Positions 17,936-26,885 are shown, counted from the first letter of the stretch. The stretch: DNA of 64,000 bases from Marinomonas sp. TW1 (GCF_001625355.1 NZ_JSEE01000003.1:183903-247902); one strand, 5' to 3'. Translations and numbers: made by a program. Notes: a model not told the origin generated them from the letters alone.

Positions 17936-17964
17936 AAAAAGGGAAGCATCAAGCTTCCCTTTTT
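17936..17964. terminator. Terminator of sox-purU operon, shared with cysH
   Basis: A perfect 12-bp stem (AAAAAGGGAAGC / GCTTCCCTTTTT) with a T run on both strands lies between the converging purU and cysH genes. Confidence 0.93.
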
Positions 17965-17983
17965 AACGGCGTTTGACATGGGT

Positions 17984-18604
17984 TTACAGTTTAGTATGCA
18001 ATCCACATTCACGACCCGCTTGCGCTTTGGTCGGATCAAAGTAGTGATCAGGCGTTGGTAAGTCGTGCTCTGCGAGATACGCTTGCATGTCTGCTTCTTT
18101 CCAATGTAAAACAGGCGCCACCTTGATGACGCCATTCGGGCCCATTTCAATGACCTTCATGTCTTTACGGAACTCGGTTTGCTCACTGCGTACTGCGGTT
18201 AGCCAGATGTCTGGGGCCTGTTCTGCCATGGCGCGGCGGAACGGCTCCAATTTGAATTGCTCAGTAAACTCAACATGGGCTTCGTCATCGACACTAGGAA
18301 TACCACCCAATGCCGCATCACGACGTGCCGCACTGACTTTTGGTGTGTACACTTCTAAGTTCAGCTCTAATTTACCGATGATGTCTTCCGCGACCTTGTA
18401 AGTATCACGCACGTTGTAGCCAGAATCGATCCAGATAACCGGAATGTCCGCTTTCACTTGCTTTGCCATGTGCAAAATAACCGCTTCGTGAGGGCCAAAG
18501 TTGGTCGTCACAATTGGTTTTTGCGCGTTTTTCATTGCCCATTCAATGATGGCTTGTGGCGTAGCGCCTTCGAGTTCGGCATTGGCTTTGTCTAAATCAA
18601 TCAC
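17984..18604 (-). CDS. cysH: Phosphoadenylyl-sulfate reductase
   Basis: The 206-residue protein of the PAPS reductase family reduces PAPS to sulfite for cysteine synthesis. The P-loop-like region VTTNFGPHEAVILHMA and the C-terminal catalytic motif GRECGLH are present. The paired CC...CxxC cluster ligands of plant/Pseudomonas APS reductases are not seen, which favours the PAPS-using, iron-sulfur-free form. It is shorter than E. coli CysH (about 244 residues), with the missing part in the N-terminal region and the tail. It stands alone on the minus strand. Confidence 0.88.
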   Translation of the reverse strand: MIDLDKANAELEGATPQAIIEWAMKNAQKPIVTTNFGPHEAVILHMAKQVKADIPVIWIDSGYNVRDTYKVAEDIIGKLELNLEVYTPKVSAARRDAALGGIPSVDDEAHVEFTEQFKLEPFRRAMAEQAPDIWLTAVRSEQTEFRKDMKVIEMGPNGVIKVAPVLHWKEADMQAYLAEHDLPTPDHYFDPTKAQAGRECGLHTKL

Positions 18605-18776
18605 AATTCTGCTCCTAAAATGAATACATGCATACTAAAAGTTTGTATGGGCAAACACAAACCACAAAAGGGCTAAAGATCAAAAATCCCAAGACGGAAT
18701 TGGCATAAGAAAATTCGAATAGCTTTTAAAAAAACGGGCCAGATATTGCGCTCGATCAATAAATCCCCCTCAGCAG

Positions 18777-18805
18777 TTTTTATAGGGGGGGGAGTTGGGT
18801 ATACT
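18777..18805 (+). promoter_or_regulatory. dld promoter with G8 spacer
   Basis: A TATACT -10 box at 18800-18805 lies 37 bases before the dld ATG. The spacer contains eight consecutive G residues, and TCCCCCT about 15 bases upstream (18764-18770) is complementary to part of that run. The -35 box (TTTTTA) is poor, so an activator or an operator role for the G/C arms is plausible. Confidence 0.5.
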
Positions 18806-18842
18806 AACCGCCCTCATTCAACTCGTTGCGAAGTACAAAAAG

Positions 18843-20579
18843 ATGACAAAAACCAGTTTCAGCTTAGACCTGGCCGCAGAATTGAAGGCCATTGTGGGAA
18901 GCCAGTATACCTTAACGGATGAAGACAAAAAGCAACCTTATTGCCAAGGTATGCGCTTAGGCAGTGGTAAAGCTTATGCAGTGGTACGACCTGGCTCGCT
19001 GGTAGAAATCTGGAAAGTACTGCAAGCCTGTGTCAAAGCCGATGTGATTGTCATCATGCAAGCCGCCAATACCGGCTTAACCGGCGGCTCAACACCAAGC
19101 GGCAACGATTACGATCGCCCGATTGTCATTATCAGCACCATGCGCATCGACGACATTCAGTTAATCGATCAGGGTAAGCAAATCATTGGTTTTGCGGGCA
19201 GCACCTTGTTTGGTCTAGAAGACACTCTCAAACCTTATGGTCGTGAGCCGCATTCTGTTATTGGTTCTTCTTGTATTGGTGCGTCCATTGTGGGTGGCAT
19301 CTGTAACAACTCGGGTGGTGCCTTGGTACAACGTGGTCCTGCTTACACTGAATTGTCTCTCTTCGCACAAGTAACAGAAGAGGGCGAGCTGCAACTGGTC
19401 AATAATCTTGGCATTGAATTGGGGACAGAACCGGAAGAAATCTTGTCCAGCCTTGAGAACAAAACGTACCAAGAAGCCGACGTCCAATTTCCTGACAAGC
19501 GCGCCTCAGACAATGAATACCATGAGCGTATTCGTGATGTAGACGCAGACACGCCGTCACGTTTTAATGCTGATAAGCGCCGTTTATATGAGTCATCTGG
19601 TTGTGCGGGTAAATTGGCCGTATTCGCGGTGCGTATTGATACCTTCCCAATCCCAGAAAAACATAGTGTGTTTTACATAGGCACCAATGATCCAGCCGTA
19701 ATGGAAAAAATGCGCCGTGACATGTTGTCGACCTTTGATAACTTGCCTGTGTCTGGTGAATACCTGCACAGCAGCAGTTATGACATCAGTAAAAAATACG
19801 GTAAAGACAGTTATTTGGTGATCGACAAATTGGGCACCAAGTACATTCCGAAAATGTTTGCGATCAAACGCACTGTGGATCGTTGGGCCGGTAAATTTAA
19901 ATTTCTACCCAGTAAGCTTTCTGACCGTATCATGCAGTACATGAGTCAGATCTGGCCAAATCACTTACCTAAGCGTATGGAAGATTTCCGCGAAAAATAC
20001 GAGCACCATTGGATCGTAGAAACCGCAAACGCTGGGGTAGACGAAGCGCAAGCTTACTTGCAGGAATTCTTCAAAAACAACGAAGGCGACTACTTCGAAT
20101 GTACTGAGCGGGAAGCAGATCAAGCGATCTTGCATCGTTTCGTAACCGGTGGTGCTTTGACACGTTACCACATTATGAATGGTAAAGACCTAGGTTCCAT
20201 CATGACCATTGATGTGGCTTTTCCTCGTAATGAAGAAGATTGGTTTGAAGTCTTACCACCGGAAATCGACGATAAGATTGCCGTGAAAATGTATTACGGT
20301 CACTTCTTCTGTCACGTCATGCACCAAAACTACATAATGAAAAAAGGCGTTGACGGAAAAGCGGTGAAACAGCAGATCTTGTCCAGCTACGATGCCCGTG
20401 GTGCCGAATACCCAGCCGAGCATAACGTGGGTCATGAATACATTGCCAAGCAATCATTACGTGATTTCTACAAGCAGAATGACCCAACCAACAGCTTTAA
20501 CCCAGGCATAGGCGGCACCAGCAAACTAAAGCATTGGCAAAATGCGCATGACGATCACACTGGCTGTGGTTGCAAATAA
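18843..20579 (+). CDS. dld: Quinone-dependent D-lactate dehydrogenase
   Basis: The 578-residue peripheral membrane flavoprotein oxidises D-lactate to pyruvate with electrons to quinone. FAD-binding type 4 motifs are seen at ANTGLTGGSTPSGNDYDRP and SCIGASIVGGICNNSGGALV. The C-terminal cap and the HNVGH...DPTNSFNPGIG segment match Dld of E. coli in length and layout. The ATG at 18843 fits the predicted transcription start; the upstream in-frame start at 18795 lies inside the promoter. It appears monocistronic, ending at the hairpin at 20602. Confidence 0.95.
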   Translation: MTKTSFSLDLAAELKAIVGSQYTLTDEDKKQPYCQGMRLGSGKAYAVVRPGSLVEIWKVLQACVKADVIVIMQAANTGLTGGSTPSGNDYDRPIVIISTMRIDDIQLIDQGKQIIGFAGSTLFGLEDTLKPYGREPHSVIGSSCIGASIVGGICNNSGGALVQRGPAYTELSLFAQVTEEGELQLVNNLGIELGTEPEEILSSLENKTYQEADVQFPDKRASDNEYHERIRDVDADTPSRFNADKRRLYESSGCAGKLAVFAVRIDTFPIPEKHSVFYIGTNDPAVMEKMRRDMLSTFDNLPVSGEYLHSSSYDISKKYGKDSYLVIDKLGTKYIPKMFAIKRTVDRWAGKFKFLPSKLSDRIMQYMSQIWPNHLPKRMEDFREKYEHHWIVETANAGVDEAQAYLQEFFKNNEGDYFECTEREADQAILHRFVTGGALTRYHIMNGKDLGSIMTIDVAFPRNEEDWFEVLPPEIDDKIAVKMYYGHFFCHVMHQNYIMKKGVDGKAVKQQILSSYDARGAEYPAEHNVGHEYIAKQSLRDFYKQNDPTNSFNPGIGGTSKLKHWQNAHDDHTGCGCK

Positions 20580-20601
20580 CGGCTGAGACGCCATCTTTAC
20601 T

Positions 20602-20630
20602 AAAAAGCCGTTCAGTTGAACGGCTTTTTT
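20602..20630. terminator. Terminator between dld and ferredoxin gene
   Basis: A GC-rich perfect stem (AAAAAGCCGTTCA / TGAACGGCTTTTT) with a T run lies between converging genes and is usable on both strands. Confidence 0.94.
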
Positions 20631-20660
20631 TATGGAATAGTTAACCGACGCTTTATTCGG

Positions 20661-20963
20661 TTAGCGTTTCTTAAGCGTAATGGCGTTTTCAGGGCAGGCG
20701 GAAACACATAATCCACATCCTTCACAAGCATCTATGTTTGGCATAAAAGCTTGTTGCCAACCATGGACCATGCCTTTTAATTTTCCGACTAAAGACAGTG
20801 TTGATCGCTCTGACTTAGGCAATATATCCATAATGAAAACGTCTTTAGGGCAAACTACTTCACAGTCCGCTTTGCCTTCGCATTTATTACGGTTAATGAC
20901 GGGCACAATGACACCGGCTTCGTGCTTGCAAATCTTGTTTTGCTGAGACGTTTGATCATTCAT
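20661..20963 (-). CDS. 4Fe-4S ferredoxin-like protein
   Basis: The protein has 100 residues from the Met at 20963 (MNDQTSQQNK), preceded by GAGGAC; the ATG at 20993 is less likely. It has two cysteine clusters, NKCEGKADCEVVCPKDVF (about 25-42, with irregular spacing) and ACEGCGLCVSACPENAI (about 79-95, a canonical 4Fe-4S site). The insertion between them (about 40 residues) is longer than in classic 2[4Fe-4S] ferredoxins. A soluble electron carrier is likely; its partner is not evident from the neighbours. Confidence 0.85.
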   Translation of the reverse strand: MNDQTSQQNKICKHEAGVIVPVINRNKCEGKADCEVVCPKDVFIMDILPKSERSTLSLVGKLKGMVHGWQQAFMPNIDACEGCGLCVSACPENAITLKKR

Positions 20964-21052
20964 AATGCTGTCCTCAGGTTTATCTGGTTTCACAAATCTA
21001 TGTCATGCGTTAGATCAACGAGAATGCTGTCAACGTCCTGTCTACAAAGCAA

Positions 21053-21850
21053 CTAACGCCACAAGAATCCCGCAATCCGCTTGCCAAATAACAGCCCTGC
21101 ATAAATTTTTTCAGCATGCTTGGTTGTGTCCATCGCGGCCCCAAAACAGACATGCATTGGCAGTAAATGATCTTCTCTTCGATGACAATCTCGTGCCGCT
21201 GGGGCAGACGCCCAATTCACTAAACGTTGCGTCGCTTTTTGAGACGGGGTATGAACCAATGTTTCGGTTAACCAATCATCAAATTGTGCGCTGTGTTCAT
21301 AGCTGCCATCTCGTTCGTGGAATGACATGCCTGAGCCAAGGATTAGGACGCCTTGTTCACGTAATGAGGCAATGGCTTGCCCTAATGCAATATGTTTCGC
21401 AGGGTCCAGAGAGCGCAATAGCGACAATTGCACAACGGGAATATTGGCCTTCGGATACATCAGCATTAGTGGTACGAAAGTACCATGATCATAGCCACGG
21501 TTTTCATCCAAAACACAATCGATTTTGTGTTCGTTGAGTAACCTTGCAATCTGTTGAGCCAGAGGTGGGTTTCCTGCAGCCGAATACTGGTACTGATAGC
21601 ACTCTTTTGGAAACCCCATGTAATCGTAGAGCATTTGAGGGTTGGGTGAAGAAGAGATCGCCGCGACGTGACTTTCCCAGTGGCCACTAATCATTAAAAT
21701 GGCTTTGGGTGTTGGAAGTTCGGTAGAGATATTTTTTAAAAAACCGATTAAATCCCTATGTCCTGGTTCGCCTAAAAGGGGCATAGGACCACCGCCATGA
21801 GGTACGTATAAAACAGGCATTAATTTAATGGGTTGATTAATATCCGTCAT
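21053..21850 (-). CDS. Class III extradiol dioxygenase, YgiD/DOPA-dioxygenase type
   Basis: This 265-residue protein has the LigB-fold metal ligands in VPHGGGPM (N-terminus), SGHWES (about residue 55), GYDHGTFVPL (about 122) and HRREDHLLPMHV (near 230). The closest known relatives are E. coli YgiD and plant DOPA 4,5-dioxygenases, which cleave catechol-type rings. The physiological substrate is unknown. It lies downstream of a DoxX-like gene and both face a divergent LysR regulator. Confidence 0.88.
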   Translation of the reverse strand: MTDINQPIKLMPVLYVPHGGGPMPLLGEPGHRDLIGFLKNISTELPTPKAILMISGHWESHVAAISSSPNPQMLYDYMGFPKECYQYQYSAAGNPPLAQQIARLLNEHKIDCVLDENRGYDHGTFVPLMLMYPKANIPVVQLSLLRSLDPAKHIALGQAIASLREQGVLILGSGMSFHERDGSYEHSAQFDDWLTETLVHTPSQKATQRLVNWASAPAARDCHRREDHLLPMHVCFGAAMDTTKHAEKIYAGLLFGKRIAGFLWR

Positions 21851-21892
21851 GAGAACACCTACATAGGTTGGGATATTTAAAGATGATTAGCC

Positions 21893-21925
21893 AATAAAAG
21901 ACGGTCTATAAGACCGTCTTTTATT
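21893..21925. terminator. Hairpin between doxX-like and dioxygenase genes
   Basis: A near-perfect 15-bp stem (AATAAAAGACGGTCT and its complement) with a short loop lies in the 91-base gap. The arms themselves supply A and T tracts, so it can act as a terminator in either direction and would partly separate the two genes. Confidence 0.8.
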
Positions 21926-21941
21926 GAGGAAAGGTCTGCTG

Positions 21942-22325
21942 TTAAGACAATTGATCGCTTTGCTTGTTAGCAAATAAGATACTGTCTTTCTTGTGAGCAA
22001 AGAAAATAATGATCGAGAAGATGAACAGCGCAGCAGCAAATGGGAAGCCTTGTGGCTCGAAATTAAGATGGAAGTACATCGCACCCACCATAATGATCGC
22101 CAAGCCCGCAGCGGCCAATGAGCTGAGACGTTTAATAAAGATGCCGATTGCACCAGCGATTTCACAGACACCAATAAAGTAACCCATAGCAACAGGCAGC
22201 CCTAGTAGTTCAAAAGACTTGTGCATCATAGGTACACCCATTAATTTGCCAGCACCACCCGCTAAAAAACCGACTGCGGTTAGTATCATAACAGCCCATA
22301 ATCCATACTTTTTAAATTTAGTCAT
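21942..22325 (-). CDS. DoxX-family membrane protein
   Basis: The 127-residue protein has four membrane segments. KKYGLWAVMILTAVGFLAGGAGKLMG and GYFIGVCEIAGAIGIF are the DoxX pattern. DoxX proteins are often linked to quinone or redox reactions, but this branch has no firm function. It is divergent from the LysR regulator and upstream of the extradiol dioxygenase, suggesting a small aromatic or redox stress unit. Confidence 0.85.
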   Translation of the reverse strand: MTKFKKYGLWAVMILTAVGFLAGGAGKLMGVPMMHKSFELLGLPVAMGYFIGVCEIAGAIGIFIKRLSSLAAAGLAIIMVGAMYFHLNFEPQGFPFAAALFIFSIIIFFAHKKDSILFANKQSDQLS

Positions 22326-22489
22326 AAGTCACCTTTTACTCTTTGTTAGTTGATTTTGGTTAGTATAGAGAATGCCTAATTAATTAAAATTGATTGTATT
22401 TCATTAAGATCATAACTTATTGTTATACTGTTTTGAGACGTTACGGGTCATCGTCGCGCTTGCCATCGAACAATAATGGAGAGTCATTC

Positions 22490-23392
22490 ATGACATTAGA
22501 ACAATTAAAAATGTTAAAAGCCGTGATCCAAGAGGGGTCAATACAAGGTGCTAGTAATCGACTTTTTAAAACGCAACCAGCCATCAGTAAAGGCTTGCAG
22601 CAGTTAGAATCGGCCCTTGGCATTTCATTGTTGGATCGATCTGGGTATAAGTTAAAACTCACTCAACAGGGAGAGCTGATCTATCAAAAAGCCCTGCTGG
22701 TGCTCGATCAGGGTGATCAGCTGAGTCAAATGGCGAATCACTTCAAAACAGGTTACGAAGCAAAGGTCGTGATAGCGGTGGATGCCATGTTTGATTTAGA
22801 AAGGCTGGCGCCCATCTTTGATAGCATTCAAAAGGCGTTTCCTCTAACGCAGATTATTTTAAAGCAAGAATTCATCACGGGCGGGATTGATGCCGTAGTG
22901 AATGAGAGAGCGGAGCTCGCTATCTCGGCATCGGAAGCCAGCTTTTTAGAGGGCTTTAAATTAGTGACGAAACACATATGCACACAAAGCATCATTAATG
23001 TTGCGGCCCCTAAAATGTTAGCAAGGCATCCACAATTAACCGATTCTTCTCATTTGAGAGACGAATATCAGATTGTTGTGCAGGACTCAGGGAGTTTGAC
23101 TAAAAATGTCGAATTAGATGTGCAAAAAGGCCAAAGAAAATGGTACGTGAATGATTTCTACAGTAAGCGTACCTTGTGTTTAAGTGGTATCGGCTGGGGA
23201 CGCTTGCCATACTTTATGGTGAAAGACGATATTAAAAATGGCAAGTTGGTTCCCATCGAACTTGCCGATACCAAAACACAGATTGAAGTAAGAAGTTATG
23301 TAATGAAAGTAAAAGGGCAGGTCCTAGGGCCCGTTGCCAATGAGTTATGGCATTTAATTAGTAAATTAGAAATCAGTTTAGAAACAGACTAA
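22490..23392 (+). CDS. LysR-family transcriptional regulator
   Basis: The protein has 300 residues from the ATG at 22490, which has a GGAGAG site 8 bases upstream; the earlier in-frame ATG at 22394 lies in the divergent promoter region. The winged helix is MTLEQLKMLKAVIQEGSIQG, followed by RLFKTQPAISKGLQQLESAL. The C-terminal ligand domain is intact. It is divergent from the doxX-like gene, 164 bases away, and is its likely regulator. Confidence 0.88.
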   Translation: MTLEQLKMLKAVIQEGSIQGASNRLFKTQPAISKGLQQLESALGISLLDRSGYKLKLTQQGELIYQKALLVLDQGDQLSQMANHFKTGYEAKVVIAVDAMFDLERLAPIFDSIQKAFPLTQIILKQEFITGGIDAVVNERAELAISASEASFLEGFKLVTKHICTQSIINVAAPKMLARHPQLTDSSHLRDEYQIVVQDSGSLTKNVELDVQKGQRKWYVNDFYSKRTLCLSGIGWGRLPYFMVKDDIKNGKLVPIELADTKTQIEVRSYVMKVKGQVLGPVANELWHLISKLEISLETD

Positions 23393-23441
23393 AACGCATT
23401 CAAAAGCAGTCACGACATTTGAGCAACGAGAGAGCGAAACC

Positions 23442-24923
23442 ATGTCAAATTACGATAAGTTAACGTCACACTACCAAACACTCAGCCACTTTCATCATGC
23501 TCAAGCTATGCTTGGATGGGATGCGGCCGCGAACATGCCATCGGGCGGTAGCGAAGCGCGTTCCAACGCCATGGCTGAGCTATCGGTGCATATACATCGC
23601 TTATCGACGCAACCTCAGCTAGAAGACTGGTTTGGTTACGCCGAGCAAGAAACCTTAAACACTGAACAACAAGCCAGCCTACGTGAAATGAAACGCCAGT
23701 GGCAGCAAGCGACCATCCTTCCAGAAGACTTGGTGCAAGCGCAATCCATAGCGGGTTCGAAATGTGAACATGCGTGGCGCGCCCAGCGTCAAGAAAACGA
23801 TTGGTCGGGCTTCGAGAAGAATTGGCAAGACGTGGTCGCCTTGTCTCGCGAAGAGGCAAACATACGTGGCGAAGTACTCGGGCTAACGCCTTATGATGCC
23901 ATGCTCGATAAATTCGAACCGGGCACCACAAGCGCATCGCTTAACACCTTATTTAGTGACGTGAAAACTTGGCTGCCAGAACTGATTGAAACTGTATTGG
24001 AGAAGCAACAATCTGAATCCATCATCATGCCATCTGGCACTTTCTCCACCGCGACCCAAAAAGCCCTCGGCTTAGAAGTCATGAAATTGCTGAAATTCGA
24101 CTTTGAGCGTGGGCGACTAGACCAGAGCGTTCACCCATTTTGTGGCGGCGTGCCATCCGATGTACGCATTACCACACGGTACGATGAGCAAGACTTTGTA
24201 CAAGCCTTGATGGGCATCGTTCATGAAACTGGCCACGCCCGCTACGAACAAGGCTTACCGAAAGCCTTTGCTGGCTTGCCCGTTGGCGAAGCGCGTTCTA
24301 TGGGCATTCATGAGTCTCAATCGCTGTTTTTTGAAATGCAGATTGGTCGTAGCAAGCCGTTTATCTCTCACTTGTCTCGACTGTCAGCCGACGCTTTTAA
24401 CGCCCATCAAGACCCCGTATTTGCCGAAGACAACCTCTACAAAATCTACACCCAAGTAGAGAAAGGTTTTATCCGTGTAGACGCAGACGAGCTTACCTAT
24501 CCTGCTCACGTGATACTGCGTTATGAAATAGAGCGAGACCTCATCAACGGCGTCATCGAACACACCGATGTACCCGCATTGTGGGACGAGAAGATGAAAG
24601 CCAGCCTGGGCCTTTCAACCAAAGACAATTACAAAAATGGCTGCATGCAAGACATCCATTGGACAGACGGTGCCTTCGGCTACTTCCCAAGCTACACACT
24701 TGGCGCTATGTATGCCGCGCAATTTAAAACGGTTATGGCGCAAAAGGTAGACATCAACTCCGCCATTCAAAGCGGCGACCTCAGCCCCATCTTCCAATGG
24801 CTCAGCGACAACATCTGGTCACAAGCCTCACTGCACAGCACCGATGAACTGGTCAAACGCGCCACGGGTGAGACGCTCAATGCGGCGCATTTTAGAAAGC
24901 ATTTAGAAGAGCGGTATTTGTAG
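23442..24923 (+). CDS. Carboxypeptidase Taq, M32 metallopeptidase
   Basis: This 493-residue M32 zinc carboxypeptidase contains the active site HETGH (GIVHETGHARYEQGLP, about residue 262) and the downstream glutamate ligand in GIHESQSLFFE (about 290). DGAFGYFPSYTLGAMYAAQ is conserved near the C-terminus. It removes C-terminal residues from peptides in the cytoplasm. It starts 49 bases after the LysR gene on the same strand and could be co-transcribed, though a functional tie is not apparent. Confidence 0.93.
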   Translation: MSNYDKLTSHYQTLSHFHHAQAMLGWDAAANMPSGGSEARSNAMAELSVHIHRLSTQPQLEDWFGYAEQETLNTEQQASLREMKRQWQQATILPEDLVQAQSIAGSKCEHAWRAQRQENDWSGFEKNWQDVVALSREEANIRGEVLGLTPYDAMLDKFEPGTTSASLNTLFSDVKTWLPELIETVLEKQQSESIIMPSGTFSTATQKALGLEVMKLLKFDFERGRLDQSVHPFCGGVPSDVRITTRYDEQDFVQALMGIVHETGHARYEQGLPKAFAGLPVGEARSMGIHESQSLFFEMQIGRSKPFISHLSRLSADAFNAHQDPVFAEDNLYKIYTQVEKGFIRVDADELTYPAHVILRYEIERDLINGVIEHTDVPALWDEKMKASLGLSTKDNYKNGCMQDIHWTDGAFGYFPSYTLGAMYAAQFKTVMAQKVDINSAIQSGDLSPIFQWLSDNIWSQASLHSTDELVKRATGETLNAAHFRKHLEERYL

Positions 24924-24942
24924 TAAATTCCGCTTATTCTTG

Positions 24943-24960
24943 ACCCGAATTATTTCGGGT
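24943..24960. terminator. Weak hairpin after carboxypeptidase gene
   Basis: A 7-bp stem ACCCGAA / TTCGGGT lies 20 bases after the stop. The T tract is poor (TCCTTTG), so it is a modest terminator candidate. Confidence 0.5.
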
Positions 24961-24961
24961 T

Positions 24962-25030
24962 CCTTTGATTGGCTTTGGTTGAGGAGCTTTTTTCCGTTTC
25001 TTAATTCCGGGAAAGGCTGAGCGGGTAACT
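24962..25030. repeat. Repeat B, copy 1
   Basis: The segment sharing GATTGGCTTTGGTTG and GCTGAGCGGGTAACTT recurs, with divergence, at 25270-25335. It precedes each copy of the larger repeat A. It is noncoding and AT/pyrimidine-rich at its end. Confidence 0.7.
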
Positions 25031-25090
25031 TCTTTTTTTGAATTTAAGAGTAGCGCCACAAAAGTAACCAAAAAATCGCTTTAATCCTTT

Positions 25091-25244
25091 CGCGCAATCA
25101 GGATCCCGGATCGCGTCGAACTGACAACAGTTGAGTTGCTCATTACCTCTTTTTTCGTTTAAAAGCATTTCAGCCAAACCAAATCTCTTGTTCCTTCCCC
25201 TTTTCAAGGGGAAGGTTAGGATGGGGTTAGTCCAGCAACCTCAA
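25091..25244. repeat. Repeat A, copy 1 (about 150 bp)
   Basis: This stretch, from CGCGCAATC through the hairpin-forming CCTTCCCCTTTTCAAGGGG to CCAGCAACCTCA, is nearly identical to 25509-25655. The internal palindrome CCCCTT-TTC-AAGGGG can form a stem. Short frames over it are unlikely to be genes. The unit looks like a dispersed intergenic repeat or miniature element. Confidence 0.85.
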
Positions 25245-25269
25245 ATTCACTGTTCCTTAGGCTATTCTG

Positions 25270-25335
25270 GATTCCTCGGATTGGCTTTGGTTGGAGAACA
25301 TTTTTCCGCTCTGCTGAGCGGGTAACTTTTGCCAA
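25270..25335. repeat. Repeat B, copy 2
   Basis: This is the second, diverged copy of the segment at 24962. It lies between the two copies of repeat A, so the whole block is B-A-B-A. Confidence 0.65.
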
Positions 25336-25508
25336 ACGATGCAAAACTCTTTATTTAAAAGAACGCAAAAAATCTTTTTCAGAATCATAAGGGCTCATTG
25401 CTTTCGGATGTTGCCAATGTCTGCACAGGGTTGAATATTGTAAGGTGTTGAGCTGTTATTATGGTCGGAGAAAGGTCTTCGGTTACTGACTTAGGAAGAC
25501 CATAAGGT

Positions 25509-25655
25509 CGCGCAATCCGGATCGCGTCGAACTGACAACAGTTGAGTTGCTCATTACCTCTTTTTTCGTTTAAAAGCATTTCAGCCAAACCAAATCTCTT
25601 GTTCCTTCCCCTTTTCAAGGGGAAGGCTAGGATGGGGTTAGTCCAGCAACCTCAC
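25509..25655. repeat. Repeat A, copy 2
   Basis: The second copy matches 25091-25244 with a few differences (for example a missing CAGGATCCC-type segment near its start). It marks the left side of the accessory region. Confidence 0.85.
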
Positions 25656-25897
25656 ACAAACTCAGAGTAAACCACCAAGTGTAGGTCTGATAAGCACAGC
25701 GCAATCAGACAATTGCGAACTTCAAACAACGGAATGAATCCTAGTTTAAAAATTGTAATTCTTATTGGAAAACCCCAAAATACTGCTTTAACATGAATTA
25801 AACGTAAGGGATGTATAGATAAAAAGAAAAGGATATTACCTGCCTGATTTAGCTTCACATTCCAATAAATAAAGCACATTCCGATTTCTGTTCGAGC
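25656..25897. other. Gap between repeats and first attI copy
   Basis: No convincing gene is seen. An 86-codon frame on the minus strand has no ribosome site and no recognisable sequence. Confidence 0.4.
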
Positions 25898-26127
25898 AAA
25901 GAGTGATAACAATGTAGATACGACCGTGACTTGGAAATTCTGGAACTAACATCGTTTCGTAGAAAACGCCAAAATGATTAGAACCAAGTCAGCGCTTTTA
26001 TTCGTTGGAATAGCATCAGAGATAAAGCTTAAAAGGTTTACAAAAAATCCGAATTGATGGCTGCAAAACTACTCTTGTTAGATCTTGATTTTGCTTGCAA
26101 AAATCGGTGCGTCCATAGATGTTAGGT
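25898..26127 (+). other. attI-like region, copy 1
   Basis: About 230 bases align with 28294-28511: shared blocks include GACCGTGACTTGGAAATTCT, AAAATGATTAGAACCAAGTC, and GTTAGATCTTGATTTTGCTT. Both copies end in a GTTAGGY core (here GTTAGGT at 26121-26127), exactly where a cassette reading frame begins. This is the layout of an integron attI site. It lies on the 3' side of the truncated integrase, opposite to where a native attI should be, so it is a duplication or rearrangement product. Confidence 0.7.
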
Positions 26128-26136
26128 GAAAACACC

Positions 26137-26568
26137 ATGAGAATAAGTCTACTTTTAATAGCTCTAATTTCTGTAAGCTCAAATGCATGTATTGTTGGGC
26201 CTAGGACCATTTCTGACCCGAAAGAAATTGAATTTTATTTGGTTTCTGGTCAGGATTCCTTTTGTGATGGCTGCGACATGTTTGGTGCCGGGGCTGTTCC
26301 TGTGTATCAAGATCAACCTTTTTCACATGCTCTACTATCCGTATACAAGTCTTCAGAATTAGTATCAAAGTCATTGATATCTTCGAGTAGCTCATCTCAA
26401 ATGATAGAGTTTTCGGCGATTATCAGTAACGCATCTGATGTGGAGTATGAACTTATTTTAGAGTACGGCACCGGGCGATGTACGTCCTTCAAGTACATTT
26501 ACAGCTCGGCGAAAAAGTCACATAACAAATCAAGCAAGAAGGACGCCGCAAGCGGCGACCTTGTTTAG
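26137..26568 (+). CDS. Small exported protein of unknown function, cassette-borne
   Basis: The protein has 143 residues from the second ATG at 26137, 10 bases after the GTTAGGT core. A clear signal peptide is present (MRISLLLIALISVSSNAC), with Cys at the possible cleavage site; the lipobox is weak. The mature part has CDGCDMFGAG and later cysteines. I do not recognise the family. Its 3' end reads through a CATAACAAATCAAGC segment that resembles the start of an attC site and continues into the integrase remnant, so the natural stop was probably lost when the cassette was fused to that gene. Confidence 0.6.
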   Translation: MRISLLLIALISVSSNACIVGPRTISDPKEIEFYLVSGQDSFCDGCDMFGAGAVPVYQDQPFSHALLSVYKSSELVSKSLISSSSSSQMIEFSAIISNASDVEYELILEYGTGRCTSFKYIYSSAKKSHNKSSKKDAASGDLV

Positions 26569-26857
26569 CATGCTGGAACCCTAAATCATCCAATGGTTTA
26601 TCCAGTAACTTGTTGTACAAAAAGGCGAGAGCATTCAACGCAGACTTTTGGGTATTAATAGCAACATGGTGTTCAACAGCCAGAAACGATAAAAACGCTC
26701 TTACTTCTTCCGCGCCCATGTTTTGAGGATGTTGTAGCTTATGAAATCGAATGAAATATTTGATCCAATAAAGGTATGATTTTTCTGTTTTTAAGCTATA
26801 GCCGCGAAGGCGTAACTCATGTCGAATAAAATTAAGAAACGGACTGGATGACATCAC
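26489..26857 (-). pseudogene. intI: Truncated integron integrase (IntI), N-terminal part only
   Basis: The 122-codon frame begins MSSSPFLNFIRHELRLRGYS after the first Met and contains KTEKSYLYWIKYFIRFH and NMGAEEVRAFLSFLAVEHHV, the N-terminal SAM-like domain of integron tyrosine recombinases. Similarity stops around residue 100 (QGRRL). The catalytic domain with the Arg-His-Arg-Tyr residues is absent, so it cannot recombine. The break coincides with the attC-like end of the cassette from the left. A LexA box lies 30 bases upstream of its start. No intact copy is in the window. Confidence 0.87.
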
Positions 26858-26885
26858 ACACTCCTTGTGAATAATTGCCAGTAAG

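Noticed and set aside
25001..25618. Two minus-strand frames with the same N-terminal sequence inside the repeats
   Set aside because: They share sequence only because they lie in the two copies of repeat A; there is no ribosome site, and the frames diverge at the repeat edges.
24962..25655. CRISPR array
   Set aside because: Only two copies of each long repeat, no uniform spacers and no cas genes.
25652..25912. 86-codon minus-strand frame beside attI copy 1
   Set aside because: No ribosome site and no recognisable sequence, and it partly covers the attI-like repeat. Probably chance in AT-rich DNA.
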